DNA of 64,000 nucleotides from NCBI RefSeq assembly GCF_900115175.1, contig NZ_FOYV01000002.1, forward strand, positions 297,444-361,443, given 5' to 3'. Made by a program: the position numbers and the translations under genes. The DNA comes from Marinobacter gudaonensis (lineage in GTDB: Bacteria; Pseudomonadota; Gammaproteobacteria; Pseudomonadales; Oleiphilaceae). This document shows positions 40,782-50,098 of the stretch, piece after piece (the first letter of the stretch is position 1; each line of letters opens with the position of its first letter). The notes under the pieces are model-generated. The model worked only from the letters and a program-made list of their open reading frames with translations. It ran no database searches and was not told where the DNA came from.

Positions 40782-41867
40782 CTATCTCAGTTTCAGACTG
40801 GCAATGCCAATCAGTACAAGAACCACGGTAATGACCCAGAACCGGACGATCACTCGAGGCTCGGGCCAGCCCTTGAGCTCAAAATGGTGGTGCAGCGGCG
40901 CCATCCGGAAAATCCGGCGTCCGGTCAGGCGGAACGAGGCCACCTGCAGGATCACCGACACGGTTTCCATCACAAACACACCGCCCATGATGAACAGCAC
41001 GATTTCCTGGCGCACGATCACCGCGACCACACCCAGGGCCGCGCCCAGGGCCAGTGCACCGACATCGCCCATGAACACCTGTGCGGGGTAGGTGTTGAAC
41101 CACAGAAACCCGAGGCCGGCGCCGACCAAGGCACCGCAGAACACAATCAGCTCACCGGTGCCGGGCAAATGCGGAATCAGCAGATAGTTTGCGAACTGGG
41201 CATGGCCGGACACGTAGGCGAAGATACCCAGGGCCGCCGCCACCATGACCGTTGGCATGATCGCCAGGCCATCCAGACCGTCGGTGAGATTGACCGCGTT
41301 GCTGCTGCCCACAATCACGAAATAGGTCAGCAGGATGAACAGCACCGGCCCAAGCGTCAGCGAGACCTGCTTGACAAACGGCACGTAGAGCGAGGTTTCC
41401 TGGGGCAGCGAGGAGCTGAAGAACAGCACCACAGCGGCCGTGGCCCCGATCACCGATTGCCAGAAGTATTTCCAGCGCGCGGGCAGGCCTCTTGGATTGC
41501 GCTCCACCACCTTGCGGTAGTCGTCCACCCAGCCAATAGCGCCGAACAGCAGCGTCACCAGCAAGGTCACCCAGACATAGCGGTTGCTGAGATCCGCCCA
41601 CAGCAGCGTACTGATGCCGATGGCCACCAGGATGAGTGCGCCGCCCATGGTCGGCGTGCCTGCCTTGCTGAGATGAGTCTGGGGGCCATCGTCCCTCACC
41701 GCCTGGCCAATCTGGTACTGACTGAGTTTGCGAATCATCACCGGCCCGATGATCAGCGAGATCAGCAGCGCCGTGAGTGTTCCCAGGATCCCGCGCAGAG
41801 TCAGGTACTGAAACACCGTCAGGGCGGAGAAATACTGTGATAGGACCTCTGTCAGCCAGAGCAGCAT
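40782..41867 (-). CDS. mraY: Phospho-N-acetylmuramoyl-pentapeptide transferase
   Basis: Integral membrane enzyme that makes lipid I from UDP-MurNAc-pentapeptide and undecaprenyl phosphate. The 361 residues contain about ten transmembrane segments and the catalytic aspartates in [19 protein letters not shown] and [11 protein letters not shown], plus the [15 protein letters not shown] motif. It overlaps the end of murF by 16 bp. Confidence 0.98.
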   Translation of the reverse strand: MLLWLTEVLSQYFSALTVFQYLTLRGILGTLTALLISLIIGPVMIRKLSQYQIGQAVRDDGPQTHLSKAGTPTMGGALILVAIGISTLLWADLSNRYVWVTLLVTLLFGAIGWVDDYRKVVERNPRGLPARWKYFWQSVIGATAAVVLFFSSSLPQETSLYVPFVKQVSLTLGPVLFILLTYFVIVGSSNAVNLTDGLDGLAIMPTVMVAAALGIFAYVSGHAQFANYLLIPHLPGTGELIVFCGALVGAGLGFLWFNTYPAQVFMGDVGALALGAALGVVAVIVRQEIVLFIMGGVFVMETVSVILQVASFRLTGRRIFRMAPLHHHFELKGWPEPRVIVRFWVITVVLVLIGIASLKLR

Positions 41868-43240
41868 GAATCGTTCACCTTTTCTTTTATTCCCTCCACC
41901 ACTCGATCCATGGCGGAACTGCGAGAACCCTTGACCAGCACGTTCAAGGGTGTGTGTCCTGCATTGAGTGCTGATTCAACGGCCTGCTCGTGGCTCAGCC
42001 CCAGTTCGGCGGCTTCGCCAAACCCGTCGCCGTAGCCTTCGCAGCCGGGGCCGACAGCTATCAACCGGTCAATCCCAAGATTCCGGGCGTGCTCACCCAC
42101 TTCTTGATGCATCCTTCTGGCGTCTGGGCCCAGCTCGGCCATAGCACCGAACACCGCGATCTTCTGCCCTGCCCGGCCTGCCAGCACATCCAGCGCGGCT
42201 TTCATGGAGGCCGGGTTGGCGTTGTAGCTGTCGTCAATGACGGTCAGCTCGGGCGTGAGTGGCAGGATCTGCAGCCGCCCCTTCGCCGGGGCAACACTCT
42301 CCAGCCCGGCGACAATGGCCTGATCGCCGGCACCCAGTTCCCGGGTTGCCGCGACCGCCAGCAGCATGTTGGTCAGGTTATGGTCGCCTGCCAGGCTTAG
42401 CCGAACCCGGAGCCGCCACTGGCCAGGGCCAGTCACCATCAACTCCCGAACGCCTGCGTCCTCACGCTCAACCACCACCTGATAATCGGCATTGGCACCA
42501 AGCCGACTGACACCGACACACCGGCGGGATCCGGCGCGGCGCCGCCATTGCTCGAACGCCGGATCGTCCTGGTTCAGGACCACCAGGCCATCGGCGGTTA
42601 CACCATCAATAATCTCGCCCTTGGTGAGCACGATGTTTTCATAGCTACCGAACCCTTCGAGGTGAGCCTGGCCCGCGTTGGTCAGAATGCCCACCCGGGG
42701 CTTGGCCATGGCGACGGTGTGGGCAATTTCGCCCACGCCGCTGGCACCCAGTTCGATAACACCAAAGCGGTGCTCCGGGGACAGCCTGAACAAAGTCAGG
42801 GGCACACCGATGTGGTTGTTCAGGTTACCCTCGGTAAACAGGGTGTTGCCCACCTGGCGCAGGATCGCGGCACACATCTCCTTGACCGTGGTTTTGCCGC
42901 TGCTGCCGGTGATGGCCACAATACCGGCACCGCTTTCGAGACGATTCGCCATTGCCAGTTGCGCCAGCGCCTCAATGGTGTCCGTAACCACCAGTTGGGG
43001 CATGGTTATGTCGGCAACCGGCGTGTCCACCACCGCAGCCACGGCGCCGGCTGCCGCCGCCTGTGACAGGAAACGATGGCCGTCAAAATTATCGCCCCGA
43101 AGTGCAACGAACAGCTGGCCCGGCTTGAGGCTGCGGGTGTCGGTTGAAACGCCTTCGAACACCAGCGCATCGAGGGCATCGGTCGCGCATCCTGCACCGA
43201 GCCATTGCCTGGCTTCCGCCAGGGAAAAGGCGCGCATCAT
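41852..43240 (-). CDS. murF: UDP-N-acetylmuramoyl-tripeptide--D-alanyl-D-alanine ligase
   Basis: Attaches the D-Ala-D-Ala made by DdlB, completing the pentapeptide. The 462-residue Mur ligase has [13 protein letters not shown], the [15 protein letters not shown] region and [15 protein letters not shown], which is diagnostic of MurF. The ATG overlaps the murE stop by 4 bp (ATGA), with a second in-frame ATG right after it. Confidence 0.98.
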   Translation of the reverse strand: MMRAFSLAEARQWLGAGCATDALDALVFEGVSTDTRSLKPGQLFVALRGDNFDGHRFLSQAAAAGAVAAVVDTPVADITMPQLVVTDTIEALAQLAMANRLESGAGIVAITGSSGKTTVKEMCAAILRQVGNTLFTEGNLNNHIGVPLTLFRLSPEHRFGVIELGASGVGEIAHTVAMAKPRVGILTNAGQAHLEGFGSYENIVLTKGEIIDGVTADGLVVLNQDDPAFEQWRRRAGSRRCVGVSRLGANADYQVVVEREDAGVRELMVTGPGQWRLRVRLSLAGDHNLTNMLLAVAATRELGAGDQAIVAGLESVAPAKGRLQILPLTPELTVIDDSYNANPASMKAALDVLAGRAGQKIAVFGAMAELGPDARRMHQEVGEHARNLGIDRLIAVGPGCEGYGDGFGEAAELGLSHEQAVESALNAGHTPLNVLVKGSRSSAMDRVVEGIKEKVNDSCCSG

Positions 43241-44721
43241 GCCACACCTCCGTTCAGGTTAAGCATGTGGCGAACCTGTTCGGCATCACTGAACGGATAC
43301 TTCTGCCCTGAGATTTCCTGATAGGCCTCGTGCCCCTTGCCAGCCACCAGAACCAGGTCCTCCGGGCCGGCTGATTCGATGGCGGCCTGAATGGCACGGG
43401 CCCGATCGTGAATCACCCGGACCGTTTTCGGATCTTCGAAGCCGACCAGGATATCCTGGACAATGGCCGCGGGATCCTCGTTGCGAGGGTTGTCATCGGT
43501 CACCATTACCAGGTCGGCCAGAGCCTCGGCCTCACGGGCCATTTCCGGACGCTTGCCCGGATCCCGATCGCCGCCACAACCAAACACGCAGATCAGCTTG
43601 CCGGCCACATGAGGCCGTAATGCCGACAGCGCGTTGGCCAGGGCATCGGGAGTATGGGCGTAATCCACCACAACCCGCGTACCCTGGGCACTGGCAAAAC
43701 GTTCCAGTCGACCAGGGGGCGGTGTCAGGCGACTCGCCGCCGTCTGAACACGTTCTACCGGAACTCCCAGGGTCAGCACTGTGGCCATGGAGGCCAGCAC
43801 GTTGCTGGCGTTGAAGCTGCCCATCAGGGGCACCGAGATGTCAAACCGACCCCATTCACCGTCCAGCTCGGCCTCGAAACCATGATCGGTGGGCCGGAAC
43901 TCCCGCATCCAGAGTTCGGTCTGGGCCTCATGGAGGCTATACCGAACCCGATCACATTTGCCTTCCAGTTGACCAAACAGCTGCCGACCGAAAGGATCGT
44001 CAAAATTGATCACGGAAAAATGCAACTCTTCCCGTTCGAAAAGACGAGCCTTGGCAGCGCCATAGGCTTCCATGGAACCGTGGTAATCCAGATGGTCGCG
44101 GGTCAGATTGGTAAACACGGCACCGGTCATGGTCAGGTTATCCACCCGGCCCTGGTCAAGGGCGTGGGAGGACACTTCCATCACCGCTGCCCGAGCATCC
44201 TGCTTCAGGATCCGAGCCAGCACTCTATTGACCTGTACCACGTCGGGTGTGGTGTGGCTGGCAGGTTGCAAAGCACCCGGCATGCCGTAACCGAGCGTGC
44301 CAAGGGTTCCGCATGGCGTTCCGGTTTCCTTGAGCAACTGAGCCACGAACTGGCAAACCGAGGTCTTTCCATTGGTACCAGTCACCCCGAGCAGGCGCAG
44401 ACGCTGGGACGGGTGTTCGAAAAACCGGTCGGCTAGCTTCCCCACCAGCTTTCGCAAGCCGACAATCGGCACCACCAGGGCGCCACGGCGCTCCTGACAC
44501 GGGCCGTCCTGTTCCGTCTGCAGAAGAATGACGGTGGCGCCCGCCTCGATGGCGCTGTCGACGTAAAAGTCCGACGGCGTTCGAGCTCCGGGCAGGGCAA
44601 TAAAGGCATCGCCGGTCGTCACGTCACGGCTGTCGGTCTTCAGACCGTGGATGGTCACATCAAAAACTGACGGAACCGCGACCATGCCTTGCAACAGAGT
44701 GCTGAGTGATGTGATGCACAT
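43237..44721 (-). CDS. murE: UDP-MurNAc-tripeptide synthetase (meso-diaminopimelate-adding)
   Basis: Adds the third residue of the stem peptide. The ATG at 44721, behind GAGGG, gives 494 residues starting MCITSLSTLLQGM; upstream codons lie inside ftsI. The ATP loop is TGTNGKTSVCQF. The specificity motif DNPR (TDDNPRNEDP) shows that the substrate is meso-diaminopimelate, as in Gram-negative walls. It lies 4 bp after ftsI. Confidence 0.98.
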   Translation of the reverse strand: MCITSLSTLLQGMVAVPSVFDVTIHGLKTDSRDVTTGDAFIALPGARTPSDFYVDSAIEAGATVILLQTEQDGPCQERRGALVVPIVGLRKLVGKLADRFFEHPSQRLRLLGVTGTNGKTSVCQFVAQLLKETGTPCGTLGTLGYGMPGALQPASHTTPDVVQVNRVLARILKQDARAAVMEVSSHALDQGRVDNLTMTGAVFTNLTRDHLDYHGSMEAYGAAKARLFEREELHFSVINFDDPFGRQLFGQLEGKCDRVRYSLHEAQTELWMREFRPTDHGFEAELDGEWGRFDISVPLMGSFNASNVLASMATVLTLGVPVERVQTAASRLTPPPGRLERFASAQGTRVVVDYAHTPDALANALSALRPHVAGKLICVFGCGGDRDPGKRPEMAREAEALADLVMVTDDNPRNEDPAAIVQDILVGFEDPKTVRVIHDRARAIQAAIESAGPEDLVLVAGKGHEAYQEISGQKYPFSDAEQVRHMLNLNGGVA

Positions 44722-44725
44722 AGGC

Positions 44726-46465
44726 CTACCCTCGTTCTCCGGCAGCGGGAGCACCGTGTTTCATTTTTCCCACTTCCAGCTCAGGCTTCACGTTCAACAG
44801 TCGCAGTGCGTCACTCATCACCCGCGAGAATACAGGCGCCGCCACTTCGCCGCCGTAATATTCTCCGGACTGCGGCGCATCAACGGCCACAACCGTAACC
44901 AGTCTGGGGTTATCAATAGGCGCCATACCGGCAAAAATGGCCTTGTACTGGCTATCTTCGTAACCCTGCGCACCCACCAGATGCACCGTGCCGGTCTTGC
45001 CGCCGGCAGAATAGAAACCGGGCTGGGCACGCTTGCCGGTGCCTCGGGCCACCGCCTCGCGGAGCATGTTGCGCACCTGGAAAGTGACCTGCTCTGACAA
45101 CACCCGCTCACCGGTCGGCTTTTCATCCCGACGCATGAGGCTCAACGGATAGCGTACGCCGCCGTTGGCAATCACCATGTAGGCCTGAGCCAGTTGCAGG
45201 GCGTTCACGCTCATGCCATAACCGTAGGACAACGTGGCTTCCTCAACTGGCCGCCACTTTGGTGGTGCTGGCAGAACGCCGACCGCCTCCCCGGGAAAGC
45301 CGATACCGGTCGGCTGCCCCAGGCCCAGACGAGCGTAAAGATCCCGGATCACGTCTCCGCCCAGGTCAGTCGCAATCCTGCTGATGCCGACGTTGCTGGA
45401 TTTGACAATGATCTCAGTCATATCCATCACGCCATAATTGCGATGATCACGGATGGTAAAACGACCGAAACGCCGGAAGCCCGGGTTGGTATCTATGGTA
45501 CTGTCCACCGTATAGCGACCAGACTCGAGCGCGGCGGCCATGGTGATTGGCTTCATGGTCGACCCGGGCTCAAACAGGTCTGTGATGGCCTTGTTCCGCA
45601 GGTTCTCGGCCGCCAGCTGACTGCGATCGTTCGGGTTGTAGGAGCCCTGATTGACCATGGCCAACACTTCGCCGGTATCCACATCCAGCATCACCAGGGT
45701 TCCGCCCCGGGCGTTATGGGCGGCGACGACGGCCTTCAGCTCCCGGTAGGCCAGGTACTGCAGCCGCAGATCAATACTGAGAGCAAGGTTGCGACCGGGA
45801 CTGGCATCACGGATGAGGGTAAGATCCTTGATGACGCGACCCCGGTTGTCCTTGAGCACGCGTTTCAGGCCGGTCTCACCGGATAACCAGGGGTTGTACG
45901 CGAGCTCAAGACCTTCCTGGCCGCGCTCATCAATGTCTGTGAAGCCAACCACGTGAGCGGTGACCTCGCCAGCCGGATAGTAGCGCCGGTACTCCTGGCG
46001 CGTGTAGACGCCATTAATGTCCAGGGCCATCACCTCGCGGGCAAGGTCAGGCTGGACTTTGCGACGCAGGTAGATGAATTCGCGCCCGGCATAGTCCTGA
46101 ATCCGCTTCCGCAGTGATGCCTCACTGATATCCAGCAACCTGGCCAGGTTGGTCAGACGAGGTTCCGTGGGGTCGGCTTCCGAGGGGTTGGCCCAGATGG
46201 TTTGCACCGGCGTGCTGACAGCCAACGGCTCATCGTAACGATCGGTGATCATGCCCCGGTGCGCGTCGATGCTCTCCACGCGAATGGTGCGCACGTCCCC
46301 CTGTTTCCTGAGGAACTCGTTATCAACGACGTGCAGATCAACCAGGCGCCAGCCCAGAGCGCCCACAACCAGTAAAAAGACGCCCACGACGGAACCAAAG
46401 CGCCAGGCCGCCAGCCCGGACGCCAAACGCTTCCCCCATGTTGTCTTCTTTCCCTGATCGGACAC
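44726..46465 (-). CDS. ftsI: Septal peptidoglycan transpeptidase FtsI (PBP3)
   Basis: Class B penicillin-binding protein that cross-links septal peptidoglycan together with FtsW. The 579-residue protein has one N-terminal transmembrane anchor (about 22-45), the PBP dimerisation domain, and the transpeptidase motifs: FEPGSTMKPIT (SxxK serine), KSSNVG (SxN) and GGKTGTV (KTG). The length is near E. coli FtsI (588). A short 34-bp gap separates it from ftsL. Confidence 0.98.
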   Translation of the reverse strand: MSDQGKKTTWGKRLASGLAAWRFGSVVGVFLLVVGALGWRLVDLHVVDNEFLRKQGDVRTIRVESIDAHRGMITDRYDEPLAVSTPVQTIWANPSEADPTEPRLTNLARLLDISEASLRKRIQDYAGREFIYLRRKVQPDLAREVMALDINGVYTRQEYRRYYPAGEVTAHVVGFTDIDERGQEGLELAYNPWLSGETGLKRVLKDNRGRVIKDLTLIRDASPGRNLALSIDLRLQYLAYRELKAVVAAHNARGGTLVMLDVDTGEVLAMVNQGSYNPNDRSQLAAENLRNKAITDLFEPGSTMKPITMAAALESGRYTVDSTIDTNPGFRRFGRFTIRDHRNYGVMDMTEIIVKSSNVGISRIATDLGGDVIRDLYARLGLGQPTGIGFPGEAVGVLPAPPKWRPVEEATLSYGYGMSVNALQLAQAYMVIANGGVRYPLSLMRRDEKPTGERVLSEQVTFQVRNMLREAVARGTGKRAQPGFYSAGGKTGTVHLVGAQGYEDSQYKAIFAGMAPIDNPRLVTVVAVDAPQSGEYYGGEVAAPVFSRVMSDALRLLNVKPELEVGKMKHGAPAAGERG

Positions 46466-46499
46466 GTCGATTACCCTGAAGGTTTGTTGTTATCGTGAA

Positions 46500-46904
46500 T
46501 TACCGGCTCGCTACCGGAGACATCAAAGGCACCAGCACAATATCCTGGCGCTCGGGCACCACCATGCTGAAACGCTCGGCCGCCAGCTTTTCAACCCGTC
46601 CATGTGCGCTTAACGCGCTCTGTTCGAGCAAAAGCTGACTCCACTCGCTCTGGTATCGGTCGCGCTCCGCCTGAAGCTGCGACAGGGTGTTGAATAACTC
46701 CCGGTTATCGTGAGCGCTGACCACTACGCCAATGGATGACGCCAGCAGGACTCCCACCAGAGCCAACGTAACCAGCATCCGACCCTGACGCGTGGCATCG
46801 AACACCCGGCGAGAAATCCGGACGGCGGTTGCCACGCCCTCCCTGACTCTCTGCTTGTTAAGCTTTGCCGATCTGACCGGCTCTTCTATAGCTACCGCGC
46901 CCAT
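46500..46904 (-). CDS. ftsL: Cell division protein FtsL
   Basis: Small bitopic divisome protein that forms a complex with FtsB and FtsQ and helps switch on FtsWI. The 134 residues have a basic cytoplasmic N-terminus (about 1-42), a transmembrane segment (about 44-64) and a periplasmic coiled coil (NTLSQLQAERDRYQSEWSQLLLEQSAL). The closing region has the ERFSMVVPE motif. It lies 2 bp after rsmH. Confidence 0.94.
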   Translation of the reverse strand: MGAVAIEEPVRSAKLNKQRVREGVATAVRISRRVFDATRQGRMLVTLALVGVLLASSIGVVVSAHDNRELFNTLSQLQAERDRYQSEWSQLLLEQSALSAHGRVEKLAAERFSMVVPERQDIVLVPLMSPVASR

Positions 46905-46906
46905 GA

Positions 46907-47890
46907 TTACGCGCTCCCCTGCGAGTTTTTCCTGATATCAGTGCGTTCGAGCACCCGCATCACTGCGCTGCGGGCGCGTACGTTATCGCTCACTTCCTCG
47001 GCGGCGGCCTTGCTGGCCTTGCCCACGAGGCGAAAATCCGAGGCATCCTGCTCGGCTGTCACCGGAACGCCCTTGGGCAATTGAGGCCCTCGAGCCAGAT
47101 CCCTCATGAAGCGCTTGACCAAACGGTCCTCCAGCGAATGGAAGCTGATAACCACAAGGCGACCTCCCGGTGCCAGATGATCCACCGCTGCCCTGAGGCC
47201 CACCTCGAGATCTTCCAGCTCCCGGTTGATAAAAATCCGGATGGCCTGGAACGTTCGAGTGGCCGGATGTTTGTGCTTTTCCTTTTTGGGCACTGCTTCA
47301 CTGACCAGCTCGGCCAGTTGCCGCGTGGTTTCCACCGGCGCTTCCTGGCGACGCTCGACGATCAAACGGGCGATACGGCGAGAGAAACGCTCCTCCCCGT
47401 ATCGGAAAATAACGTTGGCGATGTCGGCTTCTTCCGCCGTGGCCAACCACTCGGCGGCACTGGGCGACTGCTCTGTATTCATCCGCATGTCCAGCGGCCC
47501 GTCGCGCATAAAGCTGAACCCGCGGGAGGCATCATCCAGCTGGGGCGACGACACGCCAAGATCCAGCAGGACACCGTTGACCAGGGGCCAGCTCCGGCTC
47601 TCCAGCGCGCGCTCCAGCTCCGCAAACGACCCATGAAAGCAATGGAACCGGGCGTCCTCGGTTTCCAGGTTTTTCGCCACCGTGATTGCTTCGGGATCCT
47701 TGTCGATGCCCAGCAATCCACCGGCCTGGCCAAGCCGACCAAGAATGAGGCGGCTGTGGCCACCCCGACCGAAGGTGCCGTCCACATAGTGTCCATCGGG
47801 GTCGTTGACCAGATAGTCGACCGCCGAGTCCAGAAGCACCGAGCGATGCGCATATGCCGCTCCGGCCTCCTGGCTGCGATCGGAGGTCAT
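46907..47890 (-). CDS. rsmH: 16S rRNA (cytosine(1402)-N(4))-methyltransferase
   Basis: Methylates N4 of C1402 in 16S rRNA; RsmI, encoded in the same window at 49 kb, adds the 2'-O-methyl group to the same base. The 327-residue protein begins with [13 protein letters not shown], has the SAM-binding motif [28 protein letters not shown] and [13 protein letters not shown]. The start overlaps the mraZ stop by 4 bp. Confidence 0.98.
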   Translation of the reverse strand: MTSDRSQEAGAAYAHRSVLLDSAVDYLVNDPDGHYVDGTFGRGGHSRLILGRLGQAGGLLGIDKDPEAITVAKNLETEDARFHCFHGSFAELERALESRSWPLVNGVLLDLGVSSPQLDDASRGFSFMRDGPLDMRMNTEQSPSAAEWLATAEEADIANVIFRYGEERFSRRIARLIVERRQEAPVETTRQLAELVSEAVPKKEKHKHPATRTFQAIRIFINRELEDLEVGLRAAVDHLAPGGRLVVISFHSLEDRLVKRFMRDLARGPQLPKGVPVTAEQDASDFRLVGKASKAAAEEVSDNVRARSAVMRVLERTDIRKNSQGSA

Positions 47891-48339
47891 AAGGACAGCG
47901 CCTCCATTTCCGGCGGCATATCGTCGTCATCGGAAGACTCGTCCAGCCAGGCGAACCAGCGCTCCTCGCTCCATAACTCAAGCTTCTTGCCCTGCCCGAT
48001 CAACATCAGCTTCTTCTCAAGATGGGCATAGCTTCGGAGCGTAGGCGGGATCAGGATGCGGCCCGCGGAATCCAGCTCCATGGGCGCGGCGTTACCCAGA
48101 ATCAGCCTTTGCAGGCGCCGGGCGGCCTTGTTCATGTTGGGCAGTGCTTCGATCTTGGGACGCAGAACCTCCCATTCAGGTTCGGGGTACACCAGAAGAC
48201 AGCGTTCCTCGTCGGCGTTTGCCGTCAACACAATGCGCCCGCCGCAGGCCTGCGCGAGCTCTTCGCGCACCTTGGCGGGGATCGCCAGGCGACCCTTCGC
48301 ATCCATGTTGATGGCATGACTGCCGAGAAAATTGCTCAT
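47887..48339 (-). CDS. mraZ: Transcriptional regulator MraZ
   Basis: First gene of the dcw operon and its own repressor in E. coli. The 150 residues hold two SpoVT/AbrB-like repeats, with [14 protein letters not shown] (about 11-24) and the second [13 protein letters not shown] (about 85-97), the conserved DxxGR segments. It is a ring-forming DNA-binding protein. Four GTGG repeats at 10-bp spacing just downstream of the promoter are its likely operator. Confidence 0.97.
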   Translation of the reverse strand: MSNFLGSHAINMDAKGRLAIPAKVREELAQACGGRIVLTANADEERCLLVYPEPEWEVLRPKIEALPNMNKAARRLQRLILGNAAPMELDSAGRILIPPTLRSYAHLEKKLMLIGQGKKLELWSEERWFAWLDESSDDDDMPPEMEALSL

Positions 48340-48365
48340 TTACACCGTCTCTGAGTACTGGATAT

Positions 48366-48399
48366 CCACAAAAAACCACTAGAAACCACTTTTTCCCAC
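48366..48399 (-). promoter_or_regulatory. Four GTGG repeats, likely MraZ operator
   Basis: On the minus strand GTGG begins at 48399, 48389, 48379 and 48369, exactly 10 bp apart, one helical turn, and a weaker GTGT copy lies at 48409. MraZ binds short direct repeats of this kind in front of its own operon (known for E. coli). The repeats follow the -10 box, so bound protein would block early transcription. Confidence 0.8.
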
Positions 48400-48407
48400 T
48401 TCTGCAC

Positions 48408-48436
48408 ACTATAGAAACACGCAATACACAATGCAA
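48408..48436 (-). promoter_or_regulatory. Sigma-70 promoter of the dcw operon (upstream of mraZ)
   Basis: On the minus strand TTGCAT (48436-48431) and TATAGT (48413-48408) are separated by 17 bp. The start of transcription would be about 48401, giving a leader of about 60 bases that contains the GTGG repeats. The 303-bp stretch 48340-48642 between mraZ and rnpB holds this promoter, the repeats and the rnpB terminator; I see no gene in it. Confidence 0.75.
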
Positions 48437-48635
48437 GCGCCGCAAACAGCGCCACTCTCGGGAAAGTTTCTTTAATGACAGGGGGTTACGGATGCGGATT
48501 CGATGAGATGCTGAGATTACGGAAAAGAAAGGGCATAAAATCAAACACCTGCAAAAAAGTCTGAAGAAGGCAAGTGAGGTGTAAGATTTTTTGGCTATAA
48601 AGAACGCCTGCTGAGAATGATGGGCGTCACAGAAA

Positions 48636-48992
48636 GGAAAAAGGCGAGCTCGCCGATAAGCCGGGTTCTGTCGTGGACAGTCATTCATCTAGGGCCTGCG
48701 TCACCACAGGCCTCAAGCAACCTACCCGAATCCAGCGCGGGCCACGCCATTGGATTCCTATTTGGTCTTGCTCCAGGTGGGGTTTACCATCGCCGTGGAC
48801 TGTTGCCAGCCACGCGGTGCGCTCTTACCGCACCATTTCACCCTTACCGGCGCCCGAAGGCGCTTAGGCGGTATACTTTCTGTTGCACTTTCCGTCGGCT
48901 CGCGCCGCCCAGGCGTTACCTGGCACCTTGCCCTGTGGAGCCCGGACTTTCCTCCCCCGGATACACCGGCGGCGACTGTCTGGCGAGCTCGG
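48636..48992 (-). ncRNA. rnpB: RNase P RNA (M1 RNA, bacterial type A)
   Basis: Catalytic RNA that trims the 5' leader of tRNA precursors. The minus strand carries the universal segments CAGACAGTCGCCG near the 5' end, GAGGAAAGTCCGGGCTCC, AAAGTGCAACAGAAAG, AAGGGTGAAATGGTGCGGTA, AGAGCGCACCGC, and the 3' block with AGATGAATGACTGTCCACG and ACAGAACCCGGCTTAT. Residues of the P1 stem (48643-48654 with 48981-48992) pair almost perfectly, and the run of T after the 3' arm (48636-48642) makes P1 the terminator hairpin too. Transcript about 350 nt. Confidence 0.97.
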
Positions 48993-48997
48993 CGCTG

Positions 48998-49026
48998 ACC
49001 ATACTCGAGCCCTTCTCACCATGCAA
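48998..49026 (-). promoter_or_regulatory. rnpB promoter
   Basis: On the minus strand TTGCAT (49026-49021) and TATGGT (49003-48998) are exactly 17 bp apart, with the RNA 5' end near 48991, seven bases below. The -35 is the same hexamer as in the mraZ promoter. Confidence 0.75.
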
Positions 49027-49048
49027 GAAAAACCGGATCGCGGCCCAC

Positions 49049-49945
49049 TCACCCTTCCTTCAGTGCGAGCGCGCGCTTATAGAGTTCGTTCTTCGACAAC
49101 CCGGTGAGCTCGGAAGCAATCCTCGCCACCTTCTTTACCGGCAACTCCGGCAACAGTGCCCGGATGAGCCTGTCAGCGTCCAGTTCACCGGCACTTTCCT
49201 TGCCGGTCTCCGCCTGCGCGCCGCGAATCATCAAGACAAACTCCCCACGGCTACCATGAGGGTCAGTCTCCATCGCCTCCTGCACCACCGACACGGTGCC
49301 GGAATAAAAGGTCTCGAACGTCTTGGTGATTTCCCGACCGAGGACGATTTCCCGGTCCGGCCCCAGAATGTCAGCCACATCCTGCACACAGTCCAGCACC
49401 CGGTGCGGCGATTCGTAGAAAACCAGCGTCGCTGTTTCCGACCCCAGGGACTCGAGGGCCGATCGGCGAGCAGCTCGCTTGGCGGGCAGGAACCCAGCGA
49501 ACAGAAACCGGTCGGTAGGCAGGCCCGCCGCGCTCAGGGCGGCCACCAGCGCGCATGGGCCGGGGATGGGGCTTACCGGATAGCCAGCCGAGCGAGCTTC
49601 GCGAACCACTACGTACCCGGGGTCGGAAATCAGCGGCGTGCCGGCGTCCGAGATCAGCGCAACATCGCGCCCAGCCGCCAACTCGGCAATCAGCGCTGAC
49701 GCCCGGTCTTTCTCGTTGTGGTCGTGCAGGGCAATCAATCGTTTGTGCAAGCCGAGATGACTCAGCAGCCGCCCGCTGTGCCGGGTGTCCTCGGCCGCTA
49801 CCACGTCCACGCGCGCCAGAGTTCGGGTCGCCCGTGGAGACAGGTCGTCCAGATTCCCGATGGGTGTTGCCACCACGTATAGCGTGCCTCCGGCGCCATC
49901 TTTTCGACCGCCGTCGTTACCCAGTTCACCACCCTCGATTTTCAA
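49049..49945 (-). CDS. rsmI: 16S rRNA (cytidine(1402)-2'-O)-methyltransferase
   Basis: Adds the 2'-O-methyl group to C1402 of 16S rRNA. The 298-residue tetrapyrrole-methylase-fold protein has LYVVATPIGNLDDLSPRA, AAEDTRHSGRLL, LISDAGTPLISDPGY and FYESPHRVLDCV, all typical of RsmI/YraL. It is divergent from lpoA and upstream of rnpB, with 56 bp between them that hold the rnpB promoter. Residues 1-20 are a poorly conserved Gly-rich leader. Confidence 0.97.
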   Translation of the reverse strand: MKIEGGELGNDGGRKDGAGGTLYVVATPIGNLDDLSPRATRTLARVDVVAAEDTRHSGRLLSHLGLHKRLIALHDHNEKDRASALIAELAAGRDVALISDAGTPLISDPGYVVVREARSAGYPVSPIPGPCALVAALSAAGLPTDRFLFAGFLPAKRAARRSALESLGSETATLVFYESPHRVLDCVQDVADILGPDREIVLGREITKTFETFYSGTVSVVQEAMETDPHGSRGEFVLMIRGAQAETGKESAGELDADRLIRALLPELPVKKVARIASELTGLSKNELYKRALALKEG

Positions 49946-50098
49946 GTTGCCTGCCTCTTTGGCCTTGGACGCGTACTCCTGTTCAGGAACACGCGCTCCG
50001 TGACAGTTACGTCATGTGAATTGAACCCGGAGCTGTTAAACTTGCCACCGTTAAACTGGCGCTACAAGCCCAATCATCCGGAGTATGTCGAGCCTGCC

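Noticed and set aside
50010..50090. Repeated GTTAAACT upstream of lpoA as a promoter or operator
   Set aside because: Two copies 16 bp apart is weak evidence, and no -35/-10 pair with right spacing is seen.
50000..50098. Extended N-terminus of lpoA
   Set aside because: The extension would place 33 residues before the signal peptide and lipobox; the ATG at 50099 gives a proper lipoprotein.
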